A DNA stretch of 64,000 nucleotides from contig NC_087388.1 of assembly GCF_963675165.1 (NCBI RefSeq), forward strand, positions 3,202,800-3,266,799, given 5' to 3'. This DNA is from Halichondria panicea. Its lineage: Eukaryota; Porifera; Demospongiae; Suberitida; Halichondriidae. Below, piece by piece: positions 24,143-35,522 of the stretch. Both the position numbers and the translations under genes were made by a program. Numbering within the stretch: position 1 is the first letter of the stretch; every line of letters begins with the position of its first letter. The notes below the pieces were generated by a model that saw nothing but the letters and a program-made list of their open reading frames with translations, was not told where the DNA came from and made no database searches.

Positions 24143-27100
24143 GGCATCCTATCTCTGAGGTACGCAGCTGTAGCAACTGCCTCTGCCCAAAAACGATCCG
24201 ATAATTTTGCTTGAGCAATCATACACCGAGCAGCTTCCATGAGTGTGCAGTTCATTCTCTCTGCCACTCCGTTTTGTTGTGGTGAGTAGGGAGTTGTTAA
24301 TTCGTGTCGAATCCCTTGGCTCTTCAAGTAGGGCTTCAAATTCCTTGGAAACATATTCCCGATCGTAGTGTGTCGATATTTAGACCACATTCATTGTATT
24401 CCTTGAACTTATCTAGCACTTCAGATTTGTGTCGCATGAAGTAAACTTTGCAACACCTTGAGAAGTCATCAATGAACGTGACAAAGTACTTTTTTTCTCC
24501 AAATGACTCCGTTGGCATGGGACCACACACATCACTGTGTATGCGTTCCAACTTTCTTATTGAGCGGATTTCTCCCATTGGTTTAAATGGCTTCCTCTGT
24601 ATCTTTCCTTGGACGCAACTCTCACAGAAAGAGATATCTGGGGACTTCGAGACTCCGAGACTCTTACTCCCTTCACAATGGCGAAATCGTATATGTGACA
24701 GGGCCTAGGAAAACACCCCTTAACGCGGGTATACCCGAGTTTATTTTTATTGTTGAATCGGATAAAGCGTTCTCTAAGCTTCAAAATGATACCAAGATCG
24801 ACCTCCTAGCTATTTTCTATCCGGAGATATGTTCGAGGGAACGCTACGAAGGTATTGCAACGCCCTCTTGAGTAAAACGCTCAAACGTCATGAATAATTG
24901 AAGTTCAATTATTGCCTTCCGGGCACTTCCGTATACTCATAAAGCTTCGTAAAAGATGTTCTGGAGAAGACAAGTTAGTAGCTAGCTAGTATAGCTATGT
25001 AGCTGGATTGCTTGGCACCTAGGAAGGATCTTCGAAGAAATAAAGAGGCAAAGACTGCCGTCGCTCGAATGGTAAGCTCTCATGTCTTGTTATAAGCTTG
25101 TACTTATTATCTGTGTAATGTATCAGTCTTATAAAAGATCCCTCACTTGTATGGAGCCTACAGAAAGTGTCTCTGTCCTTCATACAGCTTAAAGGAAGCC
25201 TAAGTGATCTATTATAGGTAGTCTTTCACTTAGTATTCGTCCGTATCGATCTAAGGCTTGATCCAACTTATTAGTAGCCTTATAAGAAGCTTTCCTCCTT
25301 TAATTTAGTACTGGTATCACTGCCATTGTGCTTAGTAGTAACAGGCCTGATGGGATGGGTGATCACATCATGGAGGGCCCAGGAAACTGCGTGGAATTGT
25401 CGTATAACATTTATATTGATGGTTCCCCCAGGTGGTGGTAAGTGTCAGAGGCCTGAGAAACGCTTGTCTATTGGCTAGAATGTAAGATATTGTGTCTATC
25501 TTAACTTACTACTTATCTGTAGGTTGTTATGGAGTGTTTATGAGGATAAGTGGCACGGGATACGTACATCTAAAGAAACAAGAGTGGATCTACGCCAAGC
25601 TAGCTAGCTAGATAGCTGCTCTTTCTAATCTATTTCTGTTGCTAAATTATGTTTGATAAGAAGTGGAGCTATAATATACCTGGCTCCTCTTGATGATTGT
25701 AAGTACTGGGCTGATGAAATAGTCCTTACAAGTTGGCCTCTTTTATTTGTTAAAAATAATTAACAATATTAGGGAAATTCCCAGGGAATTTCCCCTCACA
25801 TAGACAGTAAATTTCTTTCATTATAAAAAATGAACGTTCGGTGAGTTTCTTCAACGTCCGCGCTTGACCTGTTTAAAGCTTCGTAGAGACCCAAATTTTT
25901 ACAGGTAGGTAGAGGAAGGGTTGAAGTTAGCACCTAGCACCTGTGAAAAAAAAAATTTTTTGCCCATGTTTTTCATTTCTACTAAATTGGCTTATAGCTT
26001 AATTTAATTAGTGCCGCGTTAAGGGGGGTTTTCCTAGGCCCTGTCATATATCTGCTGCTGGTTCACATGACCTAGCCTTTGGTGCCAGAGATCGGCACTT
26101 TCTTCCTGCTGATTGCGGGCTGCAACTGACGCGTACTCAGGGGTTGTTGTCTTGCAATCCAGTTGATATAGTTTCCCTACGAGATAGCCCATACCAAGCA
26201 AACGTCCGCATTTCGACTTTCCAAACTTAAGAAAATTTCCTATAGACGCGGCTGCTCTTACTGAAAACAAGTTGCAGGCAAGTTTGGGGACATAGAGTAC
26301 TTGATACATTACACACCTTTTAGGATCACTCACTTTAAATTGCATGGACAGGTCAACTTTTCCAACACCGATAGCGTCCACAGTTCGACCATCTCACACT
26401 CGGTTTCGAGAATTCCTCATAGTCAGTGAGCAGCTCCTTTGCGTTGGTCATGTGACTTGATGCCCCTGAGTCTATCAGCCATCTCTTACTGGTTACAGAT
26501 GTCTGGGACGTACTCTGGGATGTTGTAAATGCACCAGTTTCCTCCGTGTAGATGTTTCTGCTGATTTTGCTTTATGTCTCGGTCGGTTTGGACAGTCTCT
26601 TCGGATGTGTCCCTCTTCACCACAGCCATAGCAAGTTATTCTGCCACGCTGAAAGCTGAAACTTTCGTTTACGTCCTCCCAGTAGAGCTGACGTATCTTG
26701 GTTTGATCCGCGCTGCTTAAACTCTCCATTTAGTTTGCTCTCTTCATGAACAAGGCTCTGCTGTACATAGCTTAGGGACACATTCTCTCGAGCTTCCAAG
26801 GCTGTCACCAGTGACGAATAACTCTGAGGTAAGCTTCCCAACAGCGTCACCACCTGGTCTTCTTCATCGACAGGAGCTCCAATTGAGGCCAGTCTATCTG
26901 TCAGTTCGTTCATCTGCTTTAAATGACCTTCAACTGACGTGTTCTCTCCCATTTCCATTCGAAAATATTGTTTCTTTAGGAGTAACTTATTGGCCAGTGT
27001 ATCACGCTCAAAGTGATCACGCAGAGTATCAGGCATCTTTTGCTCCATCACATGAAGTAATCAAATAGAGCCGGGATGTAGCAATTGTCATGACAATGGA

Positions 27101-27306
27101 CGAGAATGCCCTGCCCTTTGTGCTCTTCTTTCAAATTCAGCTGTCTGGGCTGGAGTAGCCTCTTCTCCGATAGTTTCTGAGCCATCCACGTGACCCCAAA
27201 GTCCTTTAGCCAGCAACATGTGTTTCATTTGGAATTTCCACGTAGACCAATTCGAGCCTTCCAGCTTATCAATCGACCACTTGTCGTCCGTCGTTCCTTC
27301 AGCCAT
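24143..27306 (-). pseudogene. gag-pol: copia gag, protease and integrase, 5' half
   Basis: On the minus strand gag begins MAEGTTDDKWSIDKLEGSNW, continues in a second frame (KMPDTLRDHFERDTLANKLL), and ends with a zinc knuckle CYGCGEEGHIRRDC. The protease has WLIDSGASSHMT at about 26480. The pre-integrase segment ends LWHQRLGHVNQQQIY at 26046, where the 1.35-kb insert begins. The integrase core follows from 24690 (TFIDDFSRCCKVYF, then TPYSPQQNGVAERMN) until the CACTA-like element interrupts it at 24140. Several frame changes in gag and protease show it is not active. Confidence 0.85.
24695..26046. mobile_element. 1.35-kb inverted-repeat element inserted in the copia element
   Basis: The left end reads GTGACAGGGCCTAGGAAAAC and the right end is its reverse complement less one base; the arms extend over CCCTTAACGCG. 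TATAT flanks both sides (24690-24694 and 26047-26051), and a single copy of it restores the copia reading frame across the site. No transposase is encoded; the interior has no supported exon. The termini resemble those of the 419-bp MITEs, so it probably belongs to the same superfamily. Confidence 0.75.
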
Positions 27307-27399
27307 ACTCGAATAACAAGATTCTACTCAGCCAGTCACACTCCAGTTCGGTTTTCCAACTCTCAATCAATATACTAGCTTGTCAGTACAGGTAGGTGT

Positions 27400-27413
27400 C
27401 TGGGCCCATAACC
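27400..27413 (-). other. copia primer-binding site, tRNA-iMet anticodon-loop type
   Basis: Directly inside the 5' LTR lies CTGGGCCCATAACC on the plus strand. This equals the anticodon stem-loop (CAU anticodon) of eukaryotic initiator tRNA-Met, so the minus-strand RNA would pair with it. Drosophila copia is known to prime from an internal cleaved half of that tRNA. Confidence 0.75.
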
Positions 27414-27629
27414 TGTTGTTATAATAGGTCTATGCTAAACCCTATGCTAGTTTAGTTGACTATTCAACAACAAGAGATAATAATAGACAGTCGCACACAA
27501 GAGACAAAAATTAGGAGTAAGAACATGTGCTAAAGTAAAAATGAACACAATGGCTACAGAATATTCTAGAATGTTCTACAGAGTATTCTAGAATGTTCCA
27601 TTACGTAATAATTACATAACATAACAACA
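27414..27629 (-). repeat. copia 5' LTR
   Basis: Same TG...CA ends as the partner LTR and 216 bp long. It includes a ~32-bp stretch (GTCGCACACAAGAGACAAAA region) absent from 12918-13107. Confidence 0.9.
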
Positions 27630-27799
27630 GCAACCACCTGCATGCGCACTACCTTTTATTTTTAGACTGCGCATAATGCGCACTTGGTCATTAACTTCTT
27701 ATGTAATGTTTAATAATCATTTCCATGACAAAAATAGTGATGTAAAAATAGTGATGTAAGAATGATGTGGAGCACAAACATCTAAAAAAAGAACAGTAA

Positions 27800-28030
27800 G
27801 TTGAGAGAACAACACACAGTGCACATTGGCACTGGGAATACATTGGGAACAAAGCATAAAGAATTGGAGGATTGCAAGTAAAAATAATTATCTCACAAAA
27901 CTTCTCAATGTCCGAAGCCAGTGGCACGAGAATCCCCAGGTTATATAATATGGTTATATAATATTGGGAATACATTGGGAATTGTCATGTTAGTCCACAA
28001 AAATTGTTATCATACAATCTGACAAGGGAG
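27800..28030 (-). repeat. dispersed repeat I, copy 1
   Basis: Shares GGGAATACATTGGGAACAAA, TTGCAAGTAAAAA, AATTATCTCACA, CCAGTGGCAC and TCCCCAGGTTAT in the same order with 51745-52020. A further partial copy is at 52060-52320. No coding content. 28031-28670 holds no recognised gene. Confidence 0.65.
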
Positions 28031-28674
28031 ACAAAAACACATACTTTCACTAACACTGGCCGACACGTTGATCTTCTATGGAGCATCTTTCTTTGCTTGC
28101 TGAATTGCCAGTATATTTCACACACTCAGAGGCTAAGTCAGCTCAAAAGCTGAACTAGGAAAATCTATAAACACACAGAGCTTACTTGTGAAATGATCGG
28201 GTTGGCTCCTCCGTTCGAAACTTAGAGATCCTGTCAGAGTAACTATTCTTGCAACAAAGTTGCCTGCAGAAAACTGCTACTGCTTCTAAATTAATTTGGT
28301 TCCGCGGTGGGCGGTAATACGTATGAAATCATAACCACGGCTATTCGGTTGACATGAAATTTCCTTGTAAAACTAATTACTAGAGTGCAAACCCTCGGCT
28401 GGTGACACAATAATAAAGAAAAGAAACCATGCATGTAGCATGTATGAAAATAAAACTAAACTAACAACGTACAACGTACATGCATGAGACATGCACTGGA
28501 TCACAGCGAACCTCCAGGCTGGAGTCAGTCAACAACCAGTCACAATTCTACATTCTTGATGCTGAAAATACTGAAAATACATCCCGTACCTAGATCCCGT
28601 ACCTAGGCCACGTGGCAAGTTTAAGCTTCTTAGCTTTTGCTCGCTATTTAACATCAAAATCTGCTACTATTTAA

Positions 28675-29440
28675 CCCTTTCCCGGCGGGACAACATATGT
28701 TGTCCAGCGGACCGAGATTTTTCAAAAATTTGCTGTGCACACTGTGTTGGAGCTATGCGCACGCTGTAGGTACCAGCACATGCGCATTGAGCTGCTCTTT
28801 CATTGAGCTGCTCTTTCACGTGGTATTTTCAACATATTGCTTCGAGGTGCACTTTGTGCAGTACTGTCGAAAGAAAAGTGACCGTTTGATCTTCGTAGTA
28901 CAACCTCAGTGGGGTTCTAGAGCTGCTAGACAGTGAGAATATCGATGCTTATGGCCTTGTAGAGTGAGAGGACAGTGACTGGGATCGTAGCTAGGTAGGA
29001 AGCTACCTCAAGCTAGAGTACTGTATTCTGATAGCTTCAGGATAGCTTCAGTATCAGTATAGGTTTGCTTAGGCTAGTTAGTACAGCAGTGGATATCATG
29101 AGCCACCATTGACGTGTGTGTAGGTGAAGAACGTAAGGGATATGACCTCGCAGAGAAGTTTCGGCAGATCCTGATCGAACTATGTCACCGTGAGAACATT
29201 GAGAACACTTACTTAGCACTTACTTAGTGTCTATTGTCGTATAATATTGTTTGTGTACATGTTTGTAAACAATCGCTAATTAGTTGGGGGTGGTCAGTTG
29301 CTAGGTAACGATGATGATGTCATGGTACCCCCAGGGTCTGGGCTACCTGTAGGAAATAGTTACGAGTGATTTCAATGTATGGTTCATAAGATATGGATTT
29401 TTAAAGAAAAGCGTGTATTTATTCTGTATTAGTATTATTT
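28675..29440 (+). repeat. piggyBac-type repeat family 1, longest copy
   Basis: Preceded by TTAA (28671-28674) and starts CCCTTTCCCGGCGGG. It contains all family blocks including GGGTGGTCAGTTGCTAGGTA and CATGGTACCCCCAGGGTCTG, and runs to about 29440. A 16-bp duplication (ATTGAGCTGCTCTTTC) is at about 28787-28818. Confidence 0.65.
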
Positions 29441-29801
29441 TGTTTTAATTAAAGCCGGGAAAGCCAAGATATTGTTGTGTGAAGGCTGTAAACGCAGTGC
29501 TATGGCATCCAGGTGACTTGTTACAAACAAACAAACAGACAAACACCCGTGGCCGCCAACGGGTAGGTCTATACAAACATAGATAAAGAGAGGGATTGGC
29601 AACGGAAGTTAAAACGTAGACTTTTGTGCAGGGGGTGTGGCTTAATCCTCCCAAAATTGTTTCTAGATTGTTGAGAGCGTGAGAAGGTACATAGCGAGTG
29701 GCTAAATGCAGTACGTTAGCCTGTGTAAATGACCGTGAATCTCATTATAATTGCACCGTAGCTAGCCTATAGGGGGCGGCTAATAATAATTATATTCAGT
29801 C

Positions 29802-30128
29802 GGGTTAGGGTTAGGGTCTGGAGAGTCTGGAGAGTCTTAAGAGACTGGCGAGTCCTGAGATTCTGGAGAGTCTAGCGAGTGCCTGGAGCGAGTGCCTGGA
29901 GTCTAGCGAGTCTGGATGGAGTCCTGAGAGTCTAGCGAGTGCCTGGAGTCTAGCGAGCCCTGAGTCCTAAGAGTCTGGCGAGTCCTGAGAGTCTGGCGAG
30001 TCCTGAGAGTCTGGCGAGTCTAGCGAGTCTGGAGAGTCTAGCGAGTCCTGAGAGTTCTGAGAGTCTGGTAAGTCCTAGAGAATGTTGAGAGTTTAGCGTG
30101 TCCTGAGAGCCTGGGGATTCTAGAGACT
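29802..30128 (+). repeat. telomere-like motif followed by G-rich minisatellite
   Basis: GGGTTAGGGTTAGGG (29802-29816) is followed by more than 300 bases of degenerate ~10-bp units of the form GAGTCTGGC / GAGTCCTGA / GAGTCTAGC. Units are in one orientation, G-rich on the plus strand. Confidence 0.8.
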
Positions 30129-30309
30129 GCTATAGTGCTGCTATAGTGTGAGTAGAGTACTATAAATTCTAATCATGATTGTATAATTATCACAAGGCAC
30201 ATAATAATAAATGGTTTTGATCAGAAAAGATATATTATTTTTACTATTATTTTTTCAGACACGTATTTACAGAGAAAAGAGTTAAGAGTTTTCGTTTAGA
30301 GTTTTCGTT

Positions 30310-30490
30310 TAGCACGGGCGGCCCGCAATAGTGACTTTTTTGCGAAATTCTAATTCTGCGATACTTAGGAAGTAGCTCGAACTACGCACATCCCTGAAGA
30401 GGAAGAGCTGTAGAGGAAGAGCTGTAGAATCACGTGCAATTTAGTCTAGAATTTTCCAAGCCACGTTTCTATGTTAAAATTTCATTAGCA
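30310..30490 (+). repeat. dispersed repeat G, copy 1
   Basis: Inverted match to about 54895-55040: GCAATAGTGACTTTTTTGCG, AATTCTAATTCTGCGATACT, GCACGTGCAATTTAGTCTAG and CCAAGCCACGT. This copy contains a 15-bp head-to-tail duplication (AGAGGAAGAGCTGT). 30491-31920 has no gene I can support. Confidence 0.7.
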
Positions 30491-31920
30491 TCTTAGCTAT
30501 GGCCAGGTGGCGAGAAAGGACAACACTGGGTAGCTTGAATCGTGGAGCACTGAAGAGAAACGCCTCCACTCGACAAGACAGTGTTTCGACATCAAGAACT
30601 TGCTGTGCGACTTCTCTGCACAATTCCTAACCTCTGGGACTGGGGTCTGTCTGCACACTTGCGCTGATTGTACTGGGACTGGCGTTTCTCTCATCTACTG
30701 AAGTCTGCACTCTCCAGGCTTGCTAGTAATCAAGAGTGTACAATAATTGTCCATAAACCATCGAGTATACACATCGAATTATCAAGAGTACAGAGGGTTG
30801 TAAACGTTCTGTAAACTTGAAGCTAACTTGAAGGTCACAGTTTACAAACACAGGTACATGACCTGGTGCCTGGTGCATGGGTGCTGTTGTAATTATGCTA
30901 TAATTATGCTAAATAAATTGCCATGAATATAAATAATTATTACATGGATGGCATGCATGATTAGTTCACATCACACCATGCAGACTTCGACTGCCATAAT
31001 GTTCCACTTTATTCTTTCCGGTTGAACGTTAGCCTTAAACCACGTTCCACGTTCCATTGATATAGAGTATTTTCCAATTCTTGTTTTCAGATCTAAATCC
31101 TTAGTTGTAAGTGGGCTTTGTCTGTGGGTAAGAATGCCTATAATATGTAGTGTGCATGTGCTCCCACATGCCTGTGGGGGTCGGCCGCGGACTCCTGTGT
31201 AGGTATAAGAGTGCTCCCACATGTCAGCTACGCCGGCTTTGTCTGTGGGGTCAGACTGTATATATAAATGTGCCTACGTGTATTACTGTCATAATTATGT
31301 ATTACCTTAATTCTGCATATGATTGTTTTTCTGTAGAAATGTTGAATGAAGAATGCGGCTGTTACATTTTGTATATGACATTGTATTATTGTATTCCGTG
31401 CTACCACAACTGCAATAAAATTTACATGATCAGTTCCTATTTCTCTTCCAAAATGTACCCAACAGTCACGATAAGCAATGAGACGGGAATATAACACAAG
31501 TTTGGCACAGGTATAGCAGGCCAAACTTCCATGGGTTTACCATACCAAACTTTACAAACATGACTTTCAAAGAAGTTGACAGCAACCAACCATACTTCTT
31601 TTTTGATGTGACATTAAAAGGCGACTTTTTTTAGAGCCTAAAATGAATTTCCCGAGCTTGACTGCATTGCACTTAAGAAACAGAGTAAGAACTTCAAAAG
31701 TTTGGTTTGTACAGATTCTGTTTCAGCCCATCTTTTTCAAAGGCATCTTCAAAGGCTGGTGACAATAAAGGCTGGTGACAATGGCTCAATAATTTCGTTA
31801 CCACTAAGATTCATGTGACAGGGAGCCCTTAGAACATTGAGGAAAAGTCACTCTTCCGGCCAAAATTGTACAGAGCAATCACGAGAGTAGAATTCCATTT
31901 AGTTTTTCGAACGTAAAAAG

Positions 31921-32096
31921 CCAAAAAGAATAAACTGGTCCGTACTCTAAAATGCAAGTCTGCATGTAGAAGAAGATTATATTCCATACAGCTGCTCGAA
32001 TAAAGCCAAAAAGTATAAACTGGTCCGTACTCTAAAATGCAAGTCTTCATGTGTGCATGTAGATGAAGATTATATTCCATATAGCTGCTCGAATAA
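31921..32096 (+). repeat. two-copy tandem repeat, ~84-91-bp units
   Basis: Units 31921-32004 and 32005-32096 both run from CCAAAAAG through AAACTGGTCCGTACTC and AAAATGCAAGTCT to GCTGCTCGAATAAA. The minus-strand open frame across them is repeat-derived. Confidence 0.8.
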
Positions 32097-32215
32097 ATAA
32101 AACTCAATCAACAGCGTACTACAAAGGAATCCACAAGGAATCCACAAGTGATTGAATTTCTTCAAACTGATTTTGTTTTATAAGTTCTCTTTCTTTCCAA
32201 ATGCGTACCATGTGC

Positions 32216-33420
32216 TTAGCAGAAATTGAACGACGACACAAAAGTGAACAAGCTTTGGTGAACAATTGCCAGCAGTTGAAAGAAATCACGAAATGGCAGT
32301 AGATGTTTTAAACAATGCAATGAAAACAATACAGTCCAATTGCGCCATTGTTCAGCAGTAAAACCAGAATATTTTAGATAGAGGATGGTGTCCTTCCAAC
32401 ATGGTATCCTTCCAACATCATTGGGTACTACAAAGGAATCCACAAGTGATTGAATTTCTTCAAACTGATTTTGTTTTATAAGTTCTCTTTCTTTCCAAAT
32501 GCGTACCATGTGCTTAGCAGTACCCAAAAGAAGGTTATGCATTGGGTCAATGACACACATAGCAACAGGATCGACATATGGCAACTTAAAACTTAAGTAA
32601 GCAACTGTACCTACAACCATGCTCCCGTTCAATGACAGTTTCAGCTGCTTGTGTCTTAGCAGCAACGTGTTTTTTCTGCAAAACGCCTGTGTGAGTTCAC
32701 ATTCCTTAATTCCCAGTTTTCTCTATCAAAACCGGCAAAGATTTAAAGCACTTCGAGCAGGCACTATGACCAACAAATCCGCATACTTTGCGTGCCGCGG
32801 GGATGTCGCAGGCAACACCACTCTCAAGGACAACACCCGAGTTTTAATTCCTCTACTAGCGGATACAAAAATGTGTTAATTCCCACAATCAATATGTTGT
32901 TAGGCAAGAAACGATTGATTGATTGCAATGTAAAGGACACCACCAGAATTTTGAGTGGGTCTAAACCAGTCCACATGTAAAGTAAGTGCATAGTTGTATA
33001 TGTAAGAAAGGGACATTAACTATTTGAAACTGGTTCCAAATGATGGTACCATCATTATATGTCGGCCAATACATTGCTTCCGTTTTTCGTGATCACCACT
33101 CTTCACACTTTCTATGGAAATCAGGCTGAGACAAACATTTTTTAAGGTAGTCAATTTTAGAGTATATCTGTCGGGGTTTAAGAATGGTACTTTTAAGAAT
33201 GGTACTGTGATGTTCTTACAGTTTTTAACAGAGGAGTATGGCATGCTTTTCGGTGCCAGGGTGATCTGGAAATCGGCATTTCATTGATCTCCAATGACAA
33301 CTGTACATCGGTCAATATCATATATTTCACTACAAGAAGGACAGCAGGCATATTTTTTGAAGTTATCAGCAGTTCTTGCCGATACAGTTGAAGACATCAA
33401 TTGACCAAGCACAGCTATAA
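32216..33420 (-). pseudogene. CACTA-type Tnp2 transposase remnant
   Basis: Segments in minus-strand order match a Tnp2 (Transposase_21-type) protein. A Cys motif CCPSCSEIYDIDRC (about 33320) comes first, then FPDHPGTEKHAIL, then CLSQPDFHRKCEEW (about 33130), then VDWFRPTQNSGG (about 32960), then CDIPAARKVCGFVGHSAC (about 32800). The longest open part (32665-32216) has VIDPMHNLLLGTAKHM, NDVGRIP and SGFTAEQWRNWTVLFSLHC. Frames change repeatedly, so it is a pseudogene. A ~105-bp piece covering AAACTGATTTTGTTTTATAA is present twice (32114-32221 and 32418-32522), the outer copy being a displaced duplicate. No CACTG ends were found for this copy. The family call is by remembered conserved motifs. 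Confidence 0.7.
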
Positions 33421-33426
33421 ACCGTG

Positions 33427-33918
33427 CTACAAATGTTCTTTGAGCCTCAGGGCATACAGTTTTCTCCTCAAGTGTAGCTTGTTAGCCCGCTGGAACTGTT
33501 CCTCCAGCCTTTTCCAGACTGTTCCTGGATTCTCCGGCTCTCCTAGCAAGTAGAGTAGGGACGGGTCCACCGCAAGTACGATGACTGCAAGAGCGCGATC
33601 ACTTCTTGCAACGAATTTCTTTCTTGCTTCATCTGTTGCATCTTCAGCCAAAGTCTCAGTTCCTTTAACAATGTCCTCTTTCCATGTGGGTTAGGGGTTA
33701 GTTCTTGCCGTTCAGCGGCACAAGCGAGATCTTGAAATCAGTCATTATTCCACACTATCATTATTCCACACTATTGAGTTTTGATGAGTAGACTTGCTGC
33801 GAGAATCGATCGATCGGATTGAGAGTTTGTTAGAAAGTTCACGGTGGAGTCTTTGTAGACAGCCAGCTAAACTTCTCTTCAAACTATAGAGTGTGATAGC
33901 CTGGCTGGGCCCATAACC
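33427..33918 (-). pseudogene. gag: second copia element: gag fragment and primer-binding site
   Basis: The minus-strand frame 33651-33427 reads DRALAVIVLAVDPSLLYLLG and TVWKRLEEQFQRANKLHLRR, a copia-type gag (UBN2-like) segment. Upstream is a leader and, at 33905-33918, CTGGGCCCATAACC, the same initiator-tRNA-Met anticodon-loop complement as in the first copia element, directly abutting an LTR at 33919. The gag stops where the Tnp2 remnant begins, so the rest of the element is lost. Confidence 0.7.
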
Positions 33919-34173
33919 TGTTGGCAGGGGATCTAATGTGTAGTTTAGCTTAGCTTGCTAGAGAGCGGTACGTTGACTGACAGAGGTTCAGGTAACAACA
34001 ATATTCACAAAGAGACACTGACAACATTCATACACAGTAATACTAGCGCAGGCCCTCTTTAACAAAAGAACAATAAGGGCGCTGAGCTACAGGAAATGAC
34101 ATCACTACTAAAACTAAATTCCTAAACACAGTACACAAAAACCAAAAACCATAGTAACTAACTAGTAATAACA
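33919..34173 (-). repeat. copia-type LTR (second element)
   Basis: Starts TGTTGGCAGGGGATC next to the primer-binding site and appears to end TAGTAATAACA (TG...CA). The second LTR is not in the window; a short LTR-like fragment with GTTCAGATAACAACAGTATA is at about 59226. Confidence 0.55.
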
Positions 34174-34329
34174 TTCAGTACAAGTGTTAATGTCCTTTCC
34201 ACAGAAAGTGTATTAAAATAGTCTTCTACGCATGAATCTGATTCATGCTGGTTGAAAATTACTCAAGTAAGCACAAACAACAAACACAAACAGACGTGAC
34301 AGTGAAATAGGTATCCAAATAGCATACTT

Positions 34330-34720
34330 ACCGATTGCCCTTTCAACATGAATTCTTGCAACATTTCTGAACATTTAAAGGTGACATCTTGGGGTATGTT
34401 CAATTCGATGTCTAACTCTTTGAGGATATCCTTGATGGTAAACCCTTTATCTGCCATTATCTGGATACCGTTTTTTTAGCTGGGTTGTTAATTGCTGGGT
34501 TGTTAATTGAACATCAGAAATAGATCCTACATTATAATGGAGAAATGAAACACACCGCTCCATTTGGTGTGCATGCAAGCAAAAACTTCGTTGTGTTATG
34601 ATCACTCCAGGATGACGACTGTAATGACGACTGTAAGGAGTTTCAATAAAGATTTCAGATCCATCAATGATTGCATACGTATTTGGATATTTCTCCTTAA
34701 AGGAGCGACCTGTTCTACGG
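34330..34720 (-). pseudogene. DDE_Tnp_4 (Harbinger/IS5-like) transposase fragment
   Basis: On the minus strand FKEKYPNTYAIIDGSEIFIE (about 34720-34655) matches the first catalytic-Asp region of DDE_Tnp_4 proteins. It is followed by a frame-shifted part and then MADKGFTIKDILKELDIELN (34457 onward), the second conserved Asp block. A 13-bp duplication (ATGACGACTGTA) near 34614-34640 and a 16-bp duplication near 34478-34510 break the frame. The terminal Glu region is not present. No element ends were found. Confidence 0.65.
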
Positions 34721-34759
34721 CATCCAATTAATTTCCTTTAGGTGGTATACAAATGAATT

Positions 34760-35250
34760 CCATGTGGTAATGTATCTCAAAAACGAAATGCCAAGTCTTT
34801 GGTCTTTAGATTCTGCAAATGATCTACAACTGGTCCAAGAAACTCCAAAAAGTTAAGAAGCACTTTGTAAGATATAAATCCTATCATGTTTAATTTTATC
34901 AAGTCTAAAATGTAAAATTTTTTCTCTGCAGACCCTTTCCAGAAAGTACAGACATGTTTTGTTTTTCTAAAACAAAATCCATATCTTATGAACCATACAT
35001 TGAAATCACGTAGCCCAGACCCCGGGGGTACCATGACATCATCATCGTTACCTAGCAACTGACCACCCCCAACTAATTAGCGATTGTTTACAAACATTCA
35101 CAAATTGTGAATGGCACAAAGTGACTATAGACACTAAGTAAGTCTCAATGTTCTCATAGTTCTGCCGAAACTTCTCTGCGAGGTCGTATCAGCAGACGCC
35201 CTTTTCCCGGAAAATGTTCTTCACCTACCACCTACACACAGTTCAATGGT
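34760..35250 (-). repeat. piggyBac-type repeat family 1, minus-strand copy
   Basis: The reverse complement shares GGTGAAGAACATTTTCCGGG, CTCGCAGAGAAGTTTCGGCA, the CTAATTAGTTGGGGGTGGTC block and TACCCCCGGGGTCTGGGCTA with 28675-29440. The 93-codon open frame here is repeat sequence. The 7-kb element at 35292 inserted just beyond it. Confidence 0.65.
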
Positions 35251-35291
35251 GGCTCGTTCAGCTGGAGCTTCACCCCTGTTTACTGATTTCC

Positions 35292-35522
35292 CAGAGGAGG
35301 CTGGAACCACTTAACCTTAGCTAATTAAGGTCACTAATTGGATTTTTCACAAACTTCTCTTGCAGACTACTTCTTCCTTAGTTGTTGGTGTCTGCAAGCT
35401 TTTAAAGGTATTTTTCAGGGGGGGGTCAAATTTTGTTTTTGCCAATTTTGCTCAGAAGCAGAGATATGAATCAGTGCCCCTTGTGATGGCCTCGAGACAG
35501 GGAGCGGCCTGGTCTCGAGCAT
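35292..35522 (+). repeat. left terminal inverted repeat of the 7-kb element
   Basis: Pairs with 42053-42282. Differences seen: a G/C change in the TTTTTGCCAATTTT region and four versus three Cs in CAGTGCCCC. The inner end falls at CTCGAGCAT on both sides. Confidence 0.9.

Larger units (their letters stand above)
12918..27629 (-). mobile_element. Ty1/copia retrotransposon, disrupted by two nested insertions
   Basis: Flanked by LTRs (12918-13107 and 27414-27629) and by a perfect 5-bp target duplication GCAAC (12913-12917 and 27630-27634). Reading on the minus strand gives LTR, primer-binding site, gag, protease, integrase, reverse transcriptase, RNase H, polypurine tract and LTR. Two DNA transposons sit inside it: 15194-24140 (in integrase) and 24695-26046 (between protease and integrase). 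Subtracting the insertions and their duplicated target bases leaves about 4.4 kb, a normal size for a copia element. Both insertion points join in frame when the inserts are ignored. Confidence 0.9.

Noticed and set aside
34777..35058. 93-codon minus-strand frame as a gene
   Set aside because: The same DNA recurs in several repeat copies (28.7-29.4 kb and 43.8-44.5 kb) in which the frame is not kept open.
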